Of a stretch of DNA of 64,000 bases, positions 43,460 through 52,369 are shown one piece after another. Below the pieces are notes generated by a model. That model was not told the origin of the DNA. It ran no database searches and was given only the letters and a program-made list of their open reading frames with translations. Numbering within the stretch: position 1 is the stretch's first letter; each line of letters opens with the position of its first letter. The translations under genes were made by a program, and so were the position numbers. Origin of the DNA: Bacteroidales bacterium (GTDB taxonomy: Bacteria; Bacteroidota; Bacteroidia; Bacteroidales; UBA1402); the NCBI GenBank assembly GCA_021373135.1, contig JAJFTH010000003.1, forward strand, positions 372,001 to 436,000, read 5' to 3'.

Positions 43460-44978
43460 CCTGGGAGAAATTAACCTTTTTGTTTAATGCAACCCTATCA
43501 ATTTTACCATTGGAATTTAGCGGCATCTTATCAACTTTAGAAATTATCGTAGGTAACATGTATTTTGGAACAAATCCAAGCATTTTTTTTCGAAAATCGC
43601 CAATAGGTAACTCGAATTTTGCTTCATAAAATAAAACAATCTGTTTATTCATGTTATCGTAAACCACACTACAAATATCTACAAGTTGTGTTCCCAGAAC
43701 GGCCGCTTCTATTTCCCCCAACTCAATCCTATAACCATTATGCTTAATCTGAGCATCTTTTCTGCCTACAAATATGATTTCACGCAGTTCATTCATATAT
43801 ACCAGATCACCCGTACGGTAAATCAGTTCCGGATAATGCTTGTTCAAAGGGTTCTGAACAAATACTTTCTGTGTTTTTTCCCAGTCATTATAATATCCTA
43901 AAGCAATTGAAGTACCTCTGACACACAATTCTCCCTGTTCATTCATTTTGGCAACTTCGTCTTTTTCAGTCATGATCAAAATGTCGCTGTTTCTGCATGG
44001 ATAACCGATGGGTAAAGGCTCATCATCTGAAAATTCTCTTTCAACGACATAATAAGTGCAATCCACCGTTATCTCAGTCGGTCCGTAAAGATTGGCATAT
44101 CTGCAATCCGGCATGTGCTTTCTCCAATAATTGAGGTGTTTGTTGGGCATCACTTCGCCCGCAAAAATAACATCCCGTAAATATTTCGGTTTTTTTGTTG
44201 CAAAGATGTTTAGGTTGGCAATATTTACCAAGACAAAAGGAACCCAAAAAACAAAACTGACTTTATTCTCATTTAAATGATCAATCAGTCTTGCCGGGAA
44301 AATGTACAAATCTTCTGGAATAATAACCAAAGTGGCTCCTGTAGCATACATCAGATAGATGTCCAACGTTGAATTGTCGAAATAGAAAGGAGCCTGATTG
44401 CCAATAACGGCTGTTTCATCAATTTTGAAGGTACATACGGCCCAATCTATATAATCAATGACACCACGATGGGAAATCACGACACCTTTTGGCGTCCCTG
44501 TAGAACCTGAAGTAAAAATTGAATAAATCGGATCTGTATCTATCTTTGTATCAATTATAGACTTAATGGCAAATTCATCCATTTTCTGATTTGCTAAAAT
44601 GTCTTCAATAACAAGAATTACTTTAGAGCAAAAAACTTTTAATTGTTCATAATGATCCTTATCTGTAATGACAATATCAGATTCAAGCACCTGTAAAATT
44701 GAATTCACGCGTGATTGAGGAGATTTCACATCCAAGGGAACATAGAAGTTCCCACTATAATTAATTCCTAGAAAAGAAATGATAGCTTCTTTATTCTTAG
44801 GCATAAACACAGCTATAGGTTCCCTTGAAATTTGCATTCCAAGCAATTGTGTAGCTACCTTCTTCCCTGCTTCCATCAATTGTGAAAAAGATATTTCCCC
44901 TTTTGTATCCTTTATAGCAACTTTATCCGGGAACCTGAAAGCTGTGTCTTTGATATAATCTGTTATGTTGGTTTTCAT
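43437..44978 (-). CDS. Adenylating ligase, amino-acid/D-alanyl carrier ligase type (DltA-like)
   Basis: 513 residues, ANL superfamily. The P-loop motif TSGSTGTPKG is at 156-165; NLYGPTEITVDCTYY, YRTGDL and NSNGKIDR (with the catalytic Lys) follow in order. DltA-type enzymes activate an amino acid as its adenylate and load it onto a carrier protein. Here the carrier is probably one of the two encoded downstream. The activated substrate cannot be read by eye. The ATG and first bases lie inside the 53-bp repeat 44972-45024, so this gene shares its leader with the gene at 50310-51503. Confidence 0.88.
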   Translation of the reverse strand: MKTNITDYIKDTAFRFPDKVAIKDTKGEISFSQLMEAGKKVATQLLGMQISREPIAVFMPKNKEAIISFLGINYSGNFYVPLDVKSPQSRVNSILQVLESDIVITDKDHYEQLKVFCSKVILVIEDILANQKMDEFAIKSIIDTKIDTDPIYSIFTSGSTGTPKGVVISHRGVIDYIDWAVCTFKIDETAVIGNQAPFYFDNSTLDIYLMYATGATLVIIPEDLYIFPARLIDHLNENKVSFVFWVPFVLVNIANLNIFATKKPKYLRDVIFAGEVMPNKHLNYWRKHMPDCRYANLYGPTEITVDCTYYVVEREFSDDEPLPIGYPCRNSDILIMTEKDEVAKMNEQGELCVRGTSIALGYYNDWEKTQKVFVQNPLNKHYPELIYRTGDLVYMNELREIIFVGRKDAQIKHNGYRIELGEIEAAVLGTQLVDICSVVYDNMNKQIVLFYEAKFELPIGDFRKKMLGFVPKYMLPTIISKVDKMPLNSNGKIDRVALNKKVNFSQDENNILR

Positions 44979-45024
44979 CTCATTATTTTTTTATTTTAAC
45001 ATTTAGGTATTCGATGCAACTCGC
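44972..45024 (-). repeat. 53-bp direct repeat, copy 1 (leader and start codon of the ligase gene)
   Basis: It matches 51497-51549 at 52 of 53 positions (C at 45017 versus T at 51542). On the minus strand it holds an A-rich leader, TAATGAG, then ATGAAAA of the ligase gene. Sequence outside both copies is unrelated. It ends 10 bases after the FemAB-like gene. Confidence 0.9.
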
Positions 45025-45034
45025 ATGTCAGATT

Positions 45035-46150
45035 TTACGCTCTATATAGTGGAAAAAACAAAGATTTATAATCAAAGGCAGAATCATTATTTCTTCGTAA
45101 TTTGACTAATGAATCATATATTTCCTGATTAAAGACTTCTTTTCCGATAGAGAACGTATTATCCGAATTGCGATTAAACGATTTCTTGAACCTAAATAAA
45201 TCATCTTCTTCTGAGCCAAGGCCACCACCTAAATGCATGGTTTTAAAACCATGTCTATTTCCCCAGCAAGCTGCTTCATATATCAATAAGTTTGAAGGAG
45301 CAAATGTTCTATATTCATAAATAGAGGCCATTAGATGACAATGCATCCGAAAATTTGCAAAAAGCATAATCGCCACAGCTATGATTTTCCCATCCATAAC
45401 TGCATAAAAGAGTTCATAATTATCCTGCAGATCGGTATAAATTGATTCATAAAATGCTCTTTCAAAATAATAATATGGATCAGCCTGAACATTATTCATC
45501 GTTTCATTATATATATCCATAAAAACCTCTATCAACTTCAAACTTTTTCCATGATAAATCTTAATACCTGATTTCTCTGCTTTTCTAATATTGTTACGGT
45601 TATTGGTGGAAAAATTTGCCCAGATATTATCTATGGACTCCAAATCGATTGAAATTGTTGTTCCTAAATCAATTATGGTAGAAATCGCTCGTAATGAATT
45701 TGCATTTTTGAGTTGAGGATGATACCGCACAAATTCCGAAACTACATGTTCACTTTTTTTAAATTCAGCATATTCTTCGTAAAACTGTTTTATGACAGAT
45801 TCCGATGTATCTCCTTCAAAAAGGAATCCACCATATCCATAAGGAGTAATAATGTCAAAAAATAATCCAGGCTCAATTAATTCTTTAAAAGGGGCAAAAT
45901 GAGAAATGTCCCGTTTCATAAAAACATTGATTCCTCTTAATGCGTCCGATTCATAATTCAGCAAAAGAGGCTCTCCATCACCATGAATCTTGAAAGCTTT
46001 TACATAATTACTTAGATAATAAATGTCATACTGTTGAAATGAAGTGACAATTTCATTCCATCGTTTAGAATCATTCATATCTATTATACAAATGTTACAC
46101 ATCGTCAATCGCTCTAATGGAGTATCCAATGAATTATAAAATGTCATCAT
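45035..46150 (-). CDS. FemAB/GNAT-like transferase
   Basis: 371 residues. The double GNAT pattern of the FemAB/MprF-like group shows in NFSTNNRNNIRKAEKSGIKI, ELFYAVMDGKIIAVAIMLF and HLGGGLGSEEDDLFRFKKSF. Known relatives move aminoacyl groups from tRNA to peptidoglycan or lipids, or acylate sugars. Near an adenylating enzyme, carriers and a formyltransferase, it is a candidate for the step that attaches an acyl or aminoacyl group to a sugar; this is inference. The start is uncertain: Met1 (46150) overlaps the upstream gene by 17 bp, and Met17 (46102) is an alternative. Confidence 0.78.
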   Translation of the reverse strand: MMTFYNSLDTPLERLTMCNICIIDMNDSKRWNEIVTSFQQYDIYYLSNYVKAFKIHGDGEPLLLNYESDALRGINVFMKRDISHFAPFKELIEPGLFFDIITPYGYGGFLFEGDTSESVIKQFYEEYAEFKKSEHVVSEFVRYHPQLKNANSLRAISTIIDLGTTISIDLESIDNIWANFSTNNRNNIRKAEKSGIKIYHGKSLKLIEVFMDIYNETMNNVQADPYYYFERAFYESIYTDLQDNYELFYAVMDGKIIAVAIMLFANFRMHCHLMASIYEYRTFAPSNLLIYEAACWGNRHGFKTMHLGGGLGSEEDDLFRFKKSFNRNSDNTFSIGKEVFNQEIYDSLVKLRRNNDSAFDYKSLFFPLYRA

Positions 46151-46793
46151 CCGGAATAGGCTGATATCTTAGAACTCTTGCCGGAGAGCCTATCATTACA
46201 GCATTTTCAGGGACATCTCTAATAACAGTGGAGCCAGCACCAATCAGAGAATTTGCACCAATTTCCTTTACTCCCGTCATTAATGTTGCAGCAATACCAA
46301 TATAAGCCTTATGCCTAATATTAATGGATGCGCCAATATTTGTACCCAGAGAAAAAAAGCACCCCTCTTCAATCAAAGTATGATGAGCAATGTTTACACC
46401 CATACTTATCATTGTATAATCCAAAATCTTGGTAAAAGGCATAATATTTGTTCCGGGAAGAACATAAACGCCATTGCCTATTTCAACAGAATTATCAATA
46501 TTCGCATTTTTATGTATAAAAGATGGAGTATTAAATCCTAACTCATTGTATATACACATGAGTTTATGCCGCAAATTGTTGTCCCCTATCGGGACAAAAA
46601 TATCCAAATCCGGATTTGCCTTTAAAAGTTCAATGGAATATATCCTGTTTCCAAGGACTTTAATTCCATTAATAGTTTGGCCAATCAATGTTGGATTGTC
46701 GTCAATATAGCCATGTATAAAATACTCATCTTCAAGATACTTTGCATATATTTGTCCATATGTACCAGCACCATATACAATACATTTTCTCAT
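46134..46793 (-). CDS. NeuD/PglD-family sugar acyltransferase
   Basis: 219 residues. An N-terminal nucleotide-binding fold (IVYGAGTYGQIYAKYL, and HGYIDDNPTLIGQTI) is followed by a left-handed beta-helix with hexapeptide repeats (YVLPGTNIMP, LGTNIGASINIRHKAYIGIAA in part, and GSTVIRDV). The catalytic His is likely in the AHHTLIEEG stretch. PglD acetylates the 4-amino group of UDP-4-amino-sugars. Two such genes are adjacent here; this one has a poorer match to the PglD ending, so its acyl donor or target may differ. Confidence 0.85.
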   Translation of the reverse strand: MRKCIVYGAGTYGQIYAKYLEDEYFIHGYIDDNPTLIGQTINGIKVLGNRIYSIELLKANPDLDIFVPIGDNNLRHKLMCIYNELGFNTPSFIHKNANIDNSVEIGNGVYVLPGTNIMPFTKILDYTMISMGVNIAHHTLIEEGCFFSLGTNIGASINIRHKAYIGIAATLMTGVKEIGANSLIGAGSTVIRDVPENAVMIGSPARVLRYQPIPDDDIL

Positions 46794-46883
46794 AACTATG
46801 ATTTATTATTGCTGTTCACATAAATAATTTGATAAAAAATTATTTAACAGGATATTATCAAATGCGATATTCCCTGGATTATG

Positions 46884-47525
46884 TTAATAATGTACGATTG
46901 TAGCAGGACATCCCATATAGGTCATCCCATTTTTTGTCTTGCGAAGAATTAAGCTATTTGCTCCGACAGTTGTACGATCACCTATTTGAACTTTTTGAAT
47001 AACTGTAGATGCTACCCCAAAAACATTTTCATTTCCAATGATTACCTGACCGGATATCCGTGTTGAAGGCATAAAAACATTACCATTTCCAATGATTACA
47101 TCATGGCCGATCGTATTCATGCTATTAAAAAAATTGAAATCTCCAATTATAACATTACAACTGATTAAACAACTCATAAATACCACATTCCCTTTGCCAA
47201 ATGTCACCTTGCTTTCATCTATGAAAATCGTATCCGGAGAAATAATATTTGGAAAGTCCAACAAAGGATTTGTTATGGAGCTGGTTAATTTGGACAAAAT
47301 TTTGGATGAGCCAATCGCAAAAGCAACGCATAAAGGTTTATCCCAACTGTTCAATTCCTTCATTCCACCAATGACACTGCCATATTCGTTCCTTTCTCCA
47401 ATTTCTTTTCCATCATCAAAAAAACCGATAAAGTTCCAGATTGGCTTTTTTTTATTAATGATACGGATCAGACAAGCTATCTCTCGTCCACAGCCACCGG
47501 CACCATAGATTGCAATATTTTTCAT
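46884..47525 (-). CDS. NeuD/PglD-family sugar acyltransferase (second)
   Basis: 213 residues. The N-terminal IAIYGAGGCGREIACL and NFIGFFDDGKEIGE match the NeuD/PglD nucleotide-sugar-binding domain. The C-terminal beta-helix has IGDFNFFNSMNTIGHDVIIG with the catalytic His, then GVASTVIQKVQIGDRTTVGANSLIL in part and GCPA. It would acetylate an amino sugar made by the PglE-like enzyme at 39840-41024. It lies one base after the initiating transferase gene. Confidence 0.87.
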   Translation of the reverse strand: MKNIAIYGAGGCGREIACLIRIINKKKPIWNFIGFFDDGKEIGERNEYGSVIGGMKELNSWDKPLCVAFAIGSSKILSKLTSSITNPLLDFPNIISPDTIFIDESKVTFGKGNVVFMSCLISCNVIIGDFNFFNSMNTIGHDVIIGNGNVFMPSTRISGQVIIGNENVFGVASTVIQKVQIGDRTTVGANSLILRKTKNGMTYMGCPATIVHY

Positions 47526-47526
47526 C

Positions 47527-48135
47527 TCATTCCTCTCCTATAAAATAGTTTGTTGATGTATTCGTTTCGAAAACAATGCCTTCGCGTATAAAAACCTTTT
47601 TTAAGGTCAGGAAAATTATTTTTATATCAAGCCAAAAACATGCATGATCAACATACCATAAATCGTATTCAAATTTCTGTTGCCAGGAGATTGCATTGCG
47701 TCCATTTACTTGTGCCCATCCGGTAATTCCGGGACGCACTTCATGCCTGCGCGCCTGTCGTTTGTTATATAAAGGCAAATATTGAACCAACAAGGGTCGA
47801 GGACCAACCAAAGACATATCCCCTCTTAATACATTCATTAGTTGCGGTAGTTCGTCAATCGAGATTGAACGTACAAATTTTCCAACCTTAGTCAAACGTT
47901 TTTCATTAGGTAGAAGATTTCCATTTGCGTCCTTTTCATCAGTCATTGTTTTGAACTTAATGATTTTAAAAATAACGCCTCCTTTTCCTGGCCTTTCCTG
48001 ACAGAAAAATGCTCCGGCACAATCACTGGTAAGATAGATCCAGATTGTTATGACAATCAAAATCGGGCTAAGCACGATTAAGGCACAAAGCGAAATTATG
48101 AAGTCTATCAATCGTTTAAAAAAGTGTTTATACAC
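47527..48135 (-). CDS. Monotopic phosphoglycosyl transferase, PglC-like (chain initiation, system B)
   Basis: 202 residues. An N-terminal re-entrant hydrophobic helix (about 10-32) is followed by FFCQERPGKGG, the KFKTMT motif, the catalytic Asp94-Glu95 pair (SIDELPQL), LVGPRPLL and RPGITGWAQVNGRNAISW. This short form, without the extra N-terminal domain of WcaJ, resembles Campylobacter PglC, which moves diNAcBac-1-phosphate to undecaprenyl phosphate. It starts the system B repeat unit. Confidence 0.93.
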   Translation of the reverse strand: MYKHFFKRLIDFIISLCALIVLSPILIVITIWIYLTSDCAGAFFCQERPGKGGVIFKIIKFKTMTDEKDANGNLLPNEKRLTKVGKFVRSISIDELPQLMNVLRGDMSLVGPRPLLVQYLPLYNKRQARRHEVRPGITGWAQVNGRNAISWQQKFEYDLWYVDHACFWLDIKIIFLTLKKVFIREGIVFETNTSTNYFIGEE

Positions 48136-48203
48136 AAGCCCTATGATTTTGAATAACAGACTATAAAAATTATTCGGACATGAAAAAAGAGAAAATAAAA
48201 CCT

Positions 48204-49124
48204 CTACTTATTATAATAATTGAATAATGGCTTTAAAGAATCCAGGTATTTTTGAAACAAATCAATTTGATATACCCCGAGATTAGTAACATTCGCAAAT
48301 TCTGCTTCCAGCACAGGATCACCAGCCTGGTTTCTATAAAGGTAACCTATGCAATGCCACCAACTTATTCCATTCACTCTATTATTAAGATTTTCTGTGT
48401 TTAATACCTTTCTTATGAATTCGGTAAAAGTGGATACTTCAATCAATTTATTCCCATTGGTCTGACTCCTTGGATGATAACGTTGCCATACATCAGGATA
48501 CACCGGTTTGTTGAGCTTTTTCCCCAATTCCAAGGCATATCTGATTTTAGCATCAATATTTTGAGATACAAACATTCCATCAACATCCAATCCGTCATAA
48601 AAAAGGAATAATGAAGGATTCAAAAAATCAACAGCCCTTAGTAAAGGCATACATCTCTCCACCCATTCTAAATTCCCCTCTTTGTACTTACTATAACTGA
48701 CTGGAGGCATACTATAATAGCACCACTTCATATTAGGTCTCAGAAACTTTGCATAATTAAGAGCAGCGATAAAGGCATTTAAAAATGCTATATTCTTTGG
48801 ATCATCAGCATCTACACCCTTTACTCCTCGAATAACATCATAGGGATAACCTTCCCAATCCAATGACGCAAAACCAGATTGACTTTTATTTGGAATAATT
48901 CTATCCATAGAAGTTTCCATCAACTTTTTATTAAAAGTCAAACCATCATCATTCACAAAATGATTTTGAGAAAGGGCAAAGATTTCTTCAAGTCCATTAT
49001 CTATGATGAATTTATCCTGATAACTATTTTCAGACTTAAATAAGATCTTTTGCACAAATTGAGCATTTAAATTGCTGAATGATAATGCAGCAATCATCAA
49101 TAATATCAAATACATAGGTTTCAT
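48204..49124 (-). CDS. Secreted protein, possible GH56-like/TIM-barrel fold
   Basis: 306 residues with a signal peptide (1-21, ending LNA-QF). The segment SGFASLDWEGYPYDVIRG contains the D-x-E pair (Asp89, Glu91) that resembles the hyaluronidase GH56 catalytic motif, and WCYYSMPPVSYSKY, LNPSLFLFYDGL and RVNGISWWHCIGYL fit the strands of a TIM barrel. I cannot name the family with certainty. It may be a periplasmic or secreted hydrolase that trims or matures the product polysaccharide. It sits inside the assembly cassette between the ATP-grasp and PglC-like genes. Confidence 0.6.
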   Translation of the reverse strand: MKPMYLILLMIAALSFSNLNAQFVQKILFKSENSYQDKFIIDNGLEEIFALSQNHFVNDDGLTFNKKLMETSMDRIIPNKSQSGFASLDWEGYPYDVIRGVKGVDADDPKNIAFLNAFIAALNYAKFLRPNMKWCYYSMPPVSYSKYKEGNLEWVERCMPLLRAVDFLNPSLFLFYDGLDVDGMFVSQNIDAKIRYALELGKKLNKPVYPDVWQRYHPRSQTNGNKLIEVSTFTEFIRKVLNTENLNNRVNGISWWHCIGYLYRNQAGDPVLEAEFANVTNLGVYQIDLFQKYLDSLKPLFNYYNK

Positions 49125-49139
49125 ATTATTCCATATTTA

Positions 49140-50288
49140 TTATTTAACATTGAAAAGTAGATGCAAACACTTCAACAATCCAGATGCAAAACTTGTAATT
49201 AGTGGAAGCGGATCTTGTAAACTTCCATCTTGGCAAAAAACATTTCGTCCAATAAATCTAAAAAACGATGGCTTGGACATAAACCTATCCGGAGATTTTA
49301 TAAACCATAAAATATCCAATCCTAAATATCGGAGAGCCTTACCCTCCATATAATCATACTCAGGAACAGACATTCCCAAGACATCGGCAACAATGATTGC
49401 AGGAAAATTCACATTTGATACTGCTGCTGCACGAAGACTTGCCGGGACTCTCGGATTTATTTCAAGAATTTTATACTCAGATGTATTTGCATCCTCCATG
49501 ACATCAAAATCCGCAAACCCAACCCAATGAAGCATATCAAGTGTCTTTTGACACAAATCCAACAACTTTTGATTGGTCACGGTCTCACAATAACTGCTAC
49601 TACCACCCTGTATTGGATAAAATCTTAATATCTTAATGATGGTATAATTATGAAAAACGCCCATACTGTCCCTGTACAACATAACACTGTAGTAATATCC
49701 CGGATTTTTAATAAACTCCTGCAAAGTACAATCACCAAATTCTTTATATATATATTGATATTTATCTCGTAATTCATCTATATTATTCACAAGAGTTATA
49801 CCTCTTGCTCCAACAGAAAAATTTGGTTTGATCAATGAAGGGAAACCAACATATTCAGCACAATAATTTATTGTTTCCGATGAAAGTAACACTGTTTTGG
49901 GATGTCCTATTTGATATTTTTTGCAAAGTTTCATCAAATTCCACTTATCATTTGCTGTTATAAATATATCATAATCAGGTACTGCACATTTTACATGATA
50001 GGTTTCTATCAACGTTTTATTCTTACTTAAAAAATCAGCCATTTTATCACCCATAGGGATAATAACATGCTGAGGCCTTTTTTTTAGAAAATCAATCATA
50101 AACGCTTTGCAAACATCTTCATTCTCTATATCTGGAAAATTACGTTTATAGTCAATAAATCGACTGGAAAATGCGATGATATCATGACTAATCAATGCAG
50201 AGACAACACAACCTTCTTGCTTTAATGACGCCGCCACAGATAACGACTGAAGGCCCCCACCCAACAGCAAAACATTAAAATTCAACAT
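49140..50288 (-). CDS. ATP-grasp ligase
   Basis: 382 residues. The N-terminal LLLGGGLQSLSVAASL resembles a nucleotide-binding preATP-grasp domain; the ATP-grasp part has FPSLIKPNFSVGARGITLV (ATP-binding Lys) and YKILEINPRVPASLRAAA (metal-binding Glu/Asn). Such enzymes form amide bonds between an amine and an acid with ATP. In a polysaccharide cassette it might link an amino acid to a sugar or uronic acid. No substrate can be inferred. Confidence 0.85.
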   Translation of the reverse strand: MLNFNVLLLGGGLQSLSVAASLKQEGCVVSALISHDIIAFSSRFIDYKRNFPDIENEDVCKAFMIDFLKKRPQHVIIPMGDKMADFLSKNKTLIETYHVKCAVPDYDIFITANDKWNLMKLCKKYQIGHPKTVLLSSETINYCAEYVGFPSLIKPNFSVGARGITLVNNIDELRDKYQYIYKEFGDCTLQEFIKNPGYYYSVMLYRDSMGVFHNYTIIKILRFYPIQGGSSSYCETVTNQKLLDLCQKTLDMLHWVGFADFDVMEDANTSEYKILEINPRVPASLRAAAVSNVNFPAIIVADVLGMSVPEYDYMEGKALRYLGLDILWFIKSPDRFMSKPSFFRFIGRNVFCQDGSLQDPLPLITSFASGLLKCLHLLFNVK

Positions 50289-50309
50289 AATAATATATTT
50301 TTCAGGAAG

Positions 50310-51503
50310 CTAACACTTACTTATCTGATCCATCATCTTAGAATAGGCATGATTGGAATTCAGATATTTTAAATAAAATTCATACCCTTTATTCCCCATT
50401 TCCTTCCTTAAATCCTTGTTATCATAGATTTCATCAAACAATGCATAAACTTTTTCCTTATTGCTTCCAACACTCCAATAGCCGGCACCTGCATTTTCTA
50501 TCATGATCCCGTAATCACTGTTTGAATTAATCATTGCTAAAATCGGAATCTTTAAGGCCATGTAGGAAACGGCCTTTGACGGGCATGTTGGAACCGCATT
50601 ATTTTCATTGATTGAAATCAATCCCAAGTCCATCGACTTCAAAAAATCCAGATACTCAGCACGTGGTAAAAAATCAATGAAAAGTACATTCTGTAATTTT
50701 TCTTTTTCAATCATGAACATAAGTTCGTCCTTTTTGACTCCTTTTCCAACTATCAGAAAAACTATATTTGGATTTGCTTGGTAATGTTTTGCCAACGAAT
50801 AAATATTTTCAATACGTTGACCAAGTCCAATATTTCCACCAAATATTGCTACAAATTTATCTTTCAAATGATATTTTTCACGTATATCCAGCTGACTTTC
50901 AGAATAATCCACATGCTTCTGCCAATTTAAGAGTAGCACCAATTTAGATTTATCAAGCCATGGATAAAGATTGGCAATAAAATCAATATTACTTTGAGAC
51001 ATGCAACCTATCAGATCTGCAATTACATAACCCCTTATAGCCCTAAGCTCTAAATAATCAATCATAAATTGATATTTAATTTCACCTAAACTTGCAGAAC
51101 TCTGTGGATGAATATCTCTTAATATAAGATAGAACCTCGCGTTGGTTTTATACTTTACATAAAAAACAAAATCGACAAGAGTGATGGGAGGAGTTGGCAT
51201 AAAAATCCAATCAAACTGTTCTTCATTCAAGTAATGCTTATATGCCATTTTATATTGATATGGGAATAAAGCCATACCTATCCCTTTTTTTATCAAATTT
51301 TTTACGCCAACAAATGGCATTGCTTTTATACGAAGTGTTCTCATTCCTCTTTCAATACCAATGCGGGTATGACGTATCTTACTATCCGTAACCATAATGG
51401 TAACTTCATGTCCATGATCTCTAAATTCTTCAACCAAATCAGTATACATATCAGAAACTGATTCGTTGGTGGACATCTGCAACATTAAAAAAAGGATTTT
51501 CAT
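50310..51503 (-). CDS. Glycosyltransferase family 4, WbuB-like group
   Basis: 397 residues. The N-terminal LFLMLQMSTNESVSDMYTD and PTPPITLVDFVFYVK and the C-terminal FGGNIGLGQRIENIYSLA, FLPRAEYLDFLKSMD and PSKAVSYMALKIPILAM place it in the WbuB-like GT4 group, where PSKxxxYM replaces the EX7E motif. It is the first gene of the cassette bounded by the 53-bp repeats, and its ATG lies inside copy 2. Confidence 0.83.
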   Translation of the reverse strand: MKILFLMLQMSTNESVSDMYTDLVEEFRDHGHEVTIMVTDSKIRHTRIGIERGMRTLRIKAMPFVGVKNLIKKGIGMALFPYQYKMAYKHYLNEEQFDWIFMPTPPITLVDFVFYVKYKTNARFYLILRDIHPQSSASLGEIKYQFMIDYLELRAIRGYVIADLIGCMSQSNIDFIANLYPWLDKSKLVLLLNWQKHVDYSESQLDIREKYHLKDKFVAIFGGNIGLGQRIENIYSLAKHYQANPNIVFLIVGKGVKKDELMFMIEKEKLQNVLFIDFLPRAEYLDFLKSMDLGLISINENNAVPTCPSKAVSYMALKIPILAMINSNSDYGIMIENAGAGYWSVGSNKEKVYALFDEIYDNKDLRKEMGNKGYEFYLKYLNSNHAYSKMMDQISKC

Positions 51504-51549
51504 CTCATTATTTTTTTATTTTAACATTTAGGTATTCGATGTAACTCGC
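51497..51549 (-). repeat. 53-bp direct repeat, copy 2 (leader and start codon of the glycosyltransferase gene)
   Basis: Same element as 44972-45024, with one mismatch. It covers the A-rich leader and the ATGAAAA of the 50310-51503 gene. A 140-bp non-coding spacer separates it from the acyltransferase gene upstream, which may hold a promoter; no good -7 box is seen there. Confidence 0.9.
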
Positions 51550-51689
51550 CAAATAATTGTTCGTTTATTCTAAACAGTCGTTTTGCGTGACTCAGCATAA
51601 CCAAAAACAAGTTTTGTTTCTGCTTTCGCTACTTAAAACGTTCACTTATGTGAGTGATAAATCATGGGCTCGTTTCACAATTGAAGTCT

Positions 51690-52349
51690 TTATATTTGTT
51701 TGAATTTTTTTATTTCTTCTATTCTATTCGTATAATACTTTTCGTAATTATATTCCAAGAGATATAAAGGCAACCTTTCCTCTTCCGGATACAACATTTT
51801 TTCATGTTCAATGATCTCTTGAGGTGTATAATTAAAGCGTACGACTTTCGCCGGATTGCCTATTACAACTGAATATGGTGGAACATCTTTTCTACAGACA
51901 CTACCACAGCCAACAGTTGCACCTCTGCCAATTGTCACACCAGACAAAAGCGTCACATTTGCACCAATCCATATATCCTCTTCTACAACAATATCCTTGT
52001 CTAAAAAACTGACATTTTCCAAATCGTCTTTATCCTGATCAGTAATGGATAAGAACCGTTTACCTAATACATGAGCATGATTTCCACAAATCACTTTCAA
52101 GCCTCTGGCTGCTCCAGAACCACTCTTCATGATGAATTTTGCTCTGGTACACAATATCATGGCATCACCATAAATAAGTGTATTGTCATACATATACATG
52201 TTTTTTGTTCCTGCTACAATTATGGGATAATCCAAAATCACATTTTCCCCACAAAAGCCCAACTGACTTTTGCGTAAACTGTAGCGTTTATATACCGAAT
52301 ACAATCCAAATAAAAACGGACTCTTTCTAATACTAAATATTTTTTTCAT
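51690..52349 (-). CDS. Left-handed beta-helix acyltransferase (WbbJ/maltose O-acetyltransferase type)
   Basis: 219 residues. The C-terminal beta-helix carries CGNHAHVLGKRF with a likely catalytic His, then IVVEEDIWIGANVTLLSGVTIG in part, ATVGCGSVCRKDVPPYSVVIGNPAKVV in part. The family O-acetylates sugars. It follows the FnlA copy B gene by 20 bp and is the last gene before the 53-bp repeat, so it may end a transcript unit. Confidence 0.85.
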   Translation of the reverse strand: MKKIFSIRKSPFLFGLYSVYKRYSLRKSQLGFCGENVILDYPIIVAGTKNMYMYDNTLIYGDAMILCTRAKFIMKSGSGAARGLKVICGNHAHVLGKRFLSITDQDKDDLENVSFLDKDIVVEEDIWIGANVTLLSGVTIGRGATVGCGSVCRKDVPPYSVVIGNPAKVVRFNYTPQEIIEHEKMLYPEEERLPLYLLEYNYEKYYTNRIEEIKKFKQI

Positions 52350-52369
52350 ACGAATTGATTTCTACATCA

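Noticed and set aside
47092..47508. 138-codon plus-strand frame opposite the NeuD/PglD-like gene
   Set aside because: Complement of the hexapeptide-repeat region; no signal, no leader, and the sense gene is firmly supported.
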